Part shown: piece by piece, positions 59,800 to 64,000 of the stretch
How the letters are laid out: every line of letters begins with the position of its first letter
Position numbering within the stretch: the first letter of the stretch is position 1
Source of the DNA: Archegozetes longisetosus
Taxonomy: Eukaryota; Arthropoda; Arachnida; Sarcoptiformes; Trhypochthoniidae
Assembly (NCBI GenBank): GCA_018873245.2
Contig: JAEMBT020000007.1
Location: 3,011,129-3,075,128 of the forward strand
DNA: 64,000 nt
Direction of reading: 5' to 3'
Made by a program: the position numbers and the translations under genes
Notes under the pieces: model-generated
The model's input: the letters and a program-made list of their open reading frames with translations, nothing else
Told to the model about the DNA's origin: nothing
Databases searched by the model: none

Positions 59800-61830
59800 A
59801 TTGATCTCAATAAATCTTAATAATTGTATTTCATTTTAAAAATTTAATCCATAAATTTATCAAATGTTCACCTTCTTTATTGTAAATCCATTCATCAACT
59901 TATCTATAAGTTAAGAATTGTAAACCTCAATAATATATCGTTTATGAATATTTGAAATTGAAATTCAATAATAGTCAATACCAAAATTAATAGATTTTTT
60001 ATGAATAGAAAACTGAGTTTAAAAGATGAAAAATATACATAAGATAAGGAACCTACAGCATTTTCAGATCTCGTTTCTAGATTTTTTCTCTACTAAGGAA
60101 TTTAATAACTTAATTCAGTAAATTTCTTCATCCAATTTATTCATTGAGAACTCAAAAAGTAAAGGACAAGGTACATTAAGAAAAATTTTGGATTTAGATG
60201 ACTTAGTTGTTTAGAACTAAAGTACCTTTAGTGATACATATGATAGCAAAATCATATTTTAATTCCAAATAATTCAGAAGTTATTAACTTTTGAAACTTT
60301 TTATTGCATTGAAAATCTTAAAAATTGACCTTTTACAAAACTTTATTTAAACCCCGCCCCTAAATCAGATTTGATTGAAATTTTAATGGTAAAGACATTT
60401 TTACGTAAATATATTTTTAGGAAAGTGTGAATGTGTCTTAATAATATATAACTGAATTTTTAACAATTTCTAAAATATACTAAATAGTATAGCAATTTAG
60501 AAATTCAGACTTTTTTGAAACCAAAATATATATTTCAAGCGTACGTTTTTGACAAATTAATACCAACAATTACAGTATATACAATTAATAAAAGGAAACT
60601 CTCACATAAACATAAATATAATTCATACCAAAGATATTTATTACATATATTCATAGTGTCATATTATACATATTCTAGAAATTGTTAAAAATTCAGTTGT
60701 TATTAAGACACATTCATACTTTCCTAAAAATATATTTACATAAAAATGTCTTTACCATTAAAATTTCAATCAAATCTGATTAAGGGGCCGGGGTTAAATA
60801 AATTTTTGAAAAAGGTAAATTTTTATTATTTTCACCGCAATAAAATATTCCAAAAGTTAATAACTTCTGAATTATTTGGAATTAAAATATTATGATTTTA
60901 CTATTATATCTATTCCCAAAGATACTTAGTTCTAGACAACTAAGTCATCTAAATCCAAAAATATTTCTTAATGCTCCTTGTCCTTTAGTATGTAATGCAT
61001 TATTTGTTTGTTTTACAAGCATTTATCAGTCGCTCGGGAGTTATCGAGAATAGGTATGAAAACTGATAATTTCAATGAAATATGGTACAATTTCTTAAGA
61101 TTTAATCTAACAATTAAAATAAACTTAATTCTTATTAAATGACAGGTTATAAATTTCATTTAATTCATAAATGTTAATTTCTATTGAGATAATTACTGAT
61201 ACTTCAAAAATTTCACATAAACCGATTGCTTTATGAGAAATACAAGTATTTAAATGTTTATGTGAAACTTATTCCAATAAAGATTGGCATTTATGAGCTT
61301 ACTTATGAGTGATTAACGTAAATAAAATTTACAACGTGTCATTTAATGAGAACTAATTTTATTTCAGATTGTTGAATTAAATCTTAAGAGCTTGTTCCAT
61401 ATTTCACTGAAATTATCCGTTTTCAAAACTCTTTTCGATAACTCCTGAGCAAATTTTTGTAACTGAGTGTAAAACGTAAAAATAATGCTTTCGCAATAAA
61501 TTTGCTTTTTGGGTTCTTAAGAAAGAGCTAGATGAAAAAATTTAAAACCAAGACCTGAAATTGCTCTGCGTTTCTTATTTTCATCTATTAAACACCATTT
61601 TATATTCTTTAGAAACCGTATTAATTTTTATATTGACTATTATTGAATCTAAAATATTAGTAATAAATGATATATTATTGAAGTTCACACAACTCTTAAC
61701 TTATAGATAAGTTGATGAATAGATTTACGATAAAGAAGATGGACACTCGAGAAATTTATGATATGGGTTAATTTTTCTAAATAAAATACAATTGTGAAGA
61801 TTTAGTGGGACCCCAAAGAAATTAAGATCT
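59800..61830. mobile_element. large foldback element, centre near 61240
   Basis: A long inverted repeat whose arms run inward from about 59800 and 61830 to a tip at about 61240. Paired blocks include CATCAACTTATCTATAAGTTA (59893 and 61698 regions), TTCAATAATAGTCAATA, GAACTCAAAAAG against GAACCCAAAAAG, GATAATTTCAATGAAATATGG and TTTCACATAAAC at the tip. Each arm is about 590 bp once the insertion at 60160-60987 is removed from the left arm. The outer ends fade gradually and I found no target duplication, so the superfamily is unknown. No coding sequence. It lies just upstream of the MACPF promoter. Confidence 0.75.
60160..60987. mobile_element. foldback MITE nested in the left arm of the larger foldback
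   Basis: An 828-bp element with ends TAAAGGACAAGG in inverted orientation and arms of about 320 bp (60160-60480 and 60670-60987) that pair closely, for example AGATGACTTAGTTGT, TTAATGGTAAAGACATTTTT and AGGAAAGT.TGAATGTGTCTT. The outermost TA on each side could be a TA target duplication, as in Tc1/mariner-type MITEs. The DNA on either side joins to restore the sequence expected from the opposite arm of the outer foldback, which proves that it is an insertion. Confidence 0.8.
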
Positions 61831-62780
61831 GACTTTAATCTGTTCTGACAATTTTTACAATTTATTCAGTGCGGAAGAATTAGTAGCCAAACAATAATGT
61901 AAAGTATTTTTATTGCAATTGCGAAGGAAAAATCCCAATTTTCACAACTTCAAATTCTTATAAAATGCAGAATATTTGAAGAAAATTCTGTTTAGGTTTC
62001 TGTGAAGAGACACTTATGAAATTTTGTTGAGTTTTTTCTAAGGTGTATTCATTTATCATTCAATAGCTATCGAAAAGTACTCGAAAATCAAGCATTCGTA
62101 TCAAAATCTCTCAATTGTTGATATTACTCGTTGACTATCATAAAATTTCCATTCAAAAACCATTTTAAAGGAAGTATTTTGAGTAATATCAATATTTTGA
62201 GCAGTAGATAGAAAATTTAACTGTTGCAAAATAAATTGTAGAATTAACTTAAAACTAAAGCTTAGAATGTTTTATGTTAAATAAATATTTTAAGCTTAAT
62301 ATCAAGTAAACAAAATCTTCTCATATTCCTATGTAACAGAAAATCATTAAGATTTTAACTCAACACAAAGGGTAGATTTATTGTGTTGTATTTACAGTTG
62401 TTAACTGATAATGCGTAGAGGTATTCATTTTGAACATGAAAAAGATTAGTCAAGAAGACAATAATTTTTAGACATAAAAGAGATTTTATTCAAAAATCGA
62501 TTTAGAGAATCATCGAATTTAAGATTTCATGCTTTTCTTATAAATATGCTATAGCTTAAGATTACAATTAACTATTCAACAAATATTTTATTTGTATATG
62601 TGTATATTATATTATTAAATATATTGTATTTTACACTTTTATAATCTTTGAAAAATTTATTTAATTTATAGAGAGATGAAAAATAGTTATATATTTATTA
62701 ACAATGATGAAAAGAAAATTGAATCACAAGTCATCTATTCCACATTTCAATTATGATCGCAAGATGCGAAACTTTAATTT
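61831..62780. other. non-coding, 3' flank of the second neurotactin-like gene
   Basis: A+T-rich DNA without recognised features. Confidence 0.35.
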
Positions 62781-63472
62781 TCAGCTAATCCACACATATT
62801 TAGTTAATCCTTGTTTATCCCATAACTCACATCTATCACTAATCACGTAGTGGTTTATAATAATAGTTTCATTTGTGTTAATAATTGCCATTTCATGAGG
62901 AAATGATTGATTCCATTCAAATGATGACAATCCTGTTACTGAATCTGGTTTTCCGTCTCTCACAAAATTAAACACTATTTCATTAATTTTTTCTTTGAAC
63001 TGTTCATCAGATTCTGACGGCTTATCAATAAATTGATCAATAGTTCCAAAAAATGCAATTAAGTCCCAGTAATGAAAAGAATTCTTTGATTGAACGTCAT
63101 ATAAAGTGATGGGTTTTGAGGGCTTTGATTCAACTAAATATCGGAATATTGGTGAAACTAATTGTGACGATAAGTTGAAAGCAATCAGATTTATGGGACA
63201 CATTTGTCTCAGATCTGAAACCATTGTTAGGTATTGGAGGGATGGTGTGGAAGAGTAATCAGGAGGATATTGTTGTAAAGCCATTTGTGTGAGTCTCGGA
63301 CCAAATGAATCGAGAGAAGTTGTAACATATTTGTTGTAATCCTTCCAGGTCCATTTGGATAAATCTCTGGGTCCGGGCCAGTACTCTATTGATTGAGCTG
63401 TAGAACCAATGAGTAGTGGTATGTCTATTGATGTTTCAAATGGAAACGGAGGCGAAGCTAAAACTAATTCAT
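62781..63472 (-). CDS. terminal exon of a second neurotactin-like gene (partial)
   Basis: A 692-bp exon of exactly the same length as the last exon of the gene at 35620-46087, with the same acceptor, phase and stop context. It encodes the C-terminal 230 residues of the cholinesterase-like domain; the differences I see in the protein are few (for example EQFKEKINE against EYFKEKIGE, and a final WIS against WVS). The remaining exons should lie beyond 64000, since the first gene has 1.5 kb between this exon and the previous one. The two genes are in the same orientation about 27 kb apart, so they are tandem paralogues. Alternatively this could be an isolated duplicated exon. Confidence 0.75.
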
Positions 63473-64000
63473 CTGTGAATAAATAAAATGTGTTTTGATC
63501 AGTCTTTCAAATATTTCTTAACAGATATAAAGAAATATTGACTTTGAGAATAATGCGTTCAAATCTGTTTTGAACTAGCTTGAGATCTGTCTCTCTGTCT
63601 GTCTAAGCTTATAAGGTTTATTTTTGGATAAGCCGTGTCGATTCATTTCTAAATTATTTTAGTATTCTTTGATTTCAAAATAATTTCAAAGATTTAATGA
63701 AATATTATTTTATTCTAGTTTATGGTTAGTATATAAAAAGTGTTCACTAGGGTGGCCCCATATAATTTTTAAATCTCAGAATAAAAAGGTTTCCTTCTTG
63801 TAAATCTTTAAAAATTTATTTTGAACTCAATATTAATTTTTACATATTCAAACATTTTTTATGCATCGAACATTGAAAAATTACTAACGTCTTACTTAAT
63901 TGTATTTAAACTTATATTCTTTATCTGATCTTACAGCATCAAGTAAAACATTATTTTTAGCAAAATCATGAAACTCAGAACATGATATTGAAAAATTAAA
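63473..64000 (-). other. intron of the second neurotactin-like gene
   Basis: The first ~75 bp upstream of the acceptor (to about 63545) are identical to the intron of the first gene; beyond about 63560 the two introns are unrelated or heavily diverged. Nothing else recognised to the window end. Confidence 0.5.

Overview
The window is nuclear DNA of an animal, very A+T-rich (roughly 70% A+T by eye). Its genes have many short exons and small GT-AG introns. The best organism clue is a neurotactin/glutactin-like gene (type II membrane protein with an inactive cholinesterase fold), a family known mainly from arthropods. An M13 metalloprotease, FLYWCH-type Mutator elements and a tRNA-derived SINE fit an arthropod genome, perhaps a chelicerate, but the sequence does not fix the species.

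Layout, left to right. 0-2.8 kb: a hAT-type MITE (384-874, 8-bp target duplication), a GAGCT-rich hairpin, a SINE fragment, a sushi-domain exon (minus) and a Tc1/mariner transposase relic. 2.8-8.1 kb: an old FLYWCH-MULE transposon (minus) interrupted by a 1.6-kb foldback MULE (4403-6024, 9-bp duplication) inside its transposase and by a hAT element in an intron that itself carries a second hAT element. 9.1-14.0 kb: an apparently intact 13-exon M13 (neprilysin-family) gene on the minus strand, about 703 codons. 14-35.6 kb: about 21 kb with no recognisable conserved gene, holding diverged duplications, a possible hAT MITE, two unrecognised open frames (29.3-30.4 kb) and a complete SINE with a 15-bp duplication. 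35.6-46.1 kb: an intact 4-exon neurotactin-like gene (minus, 633 codons) whose introns are loaded with nested hAT and other inverted-repeat elements. 46.1-57.1 kb: non-coding, with a dispersed inverted repeat pair, a piggyBac-like foldback and microsatellites. 57.1-59.7 kb: a broken MACPF (perforin-like) gene (minus) with a TATA promoter. 59.8-61.8 kb: a large foldback structure with a second foldback inside one arm. 62.8-63.5 kb: the last exon of a second neurotactin-like gene, part of which is identical to the first copy.

The genes do not form an obvious pathway. M13, neurotactin-like, MACPF and sushi genes all predict secreted or cell-surface products, and all recognised genes lie on the minus strand. 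The most notable features are the record of nested transposition, readable to single-base precision at several junctions, and an apparent gene-conversion tract between the two neurotactin-like terminal exons. All exon boundaries were read by eye from splice signals, frame and family motifs; no search was run.
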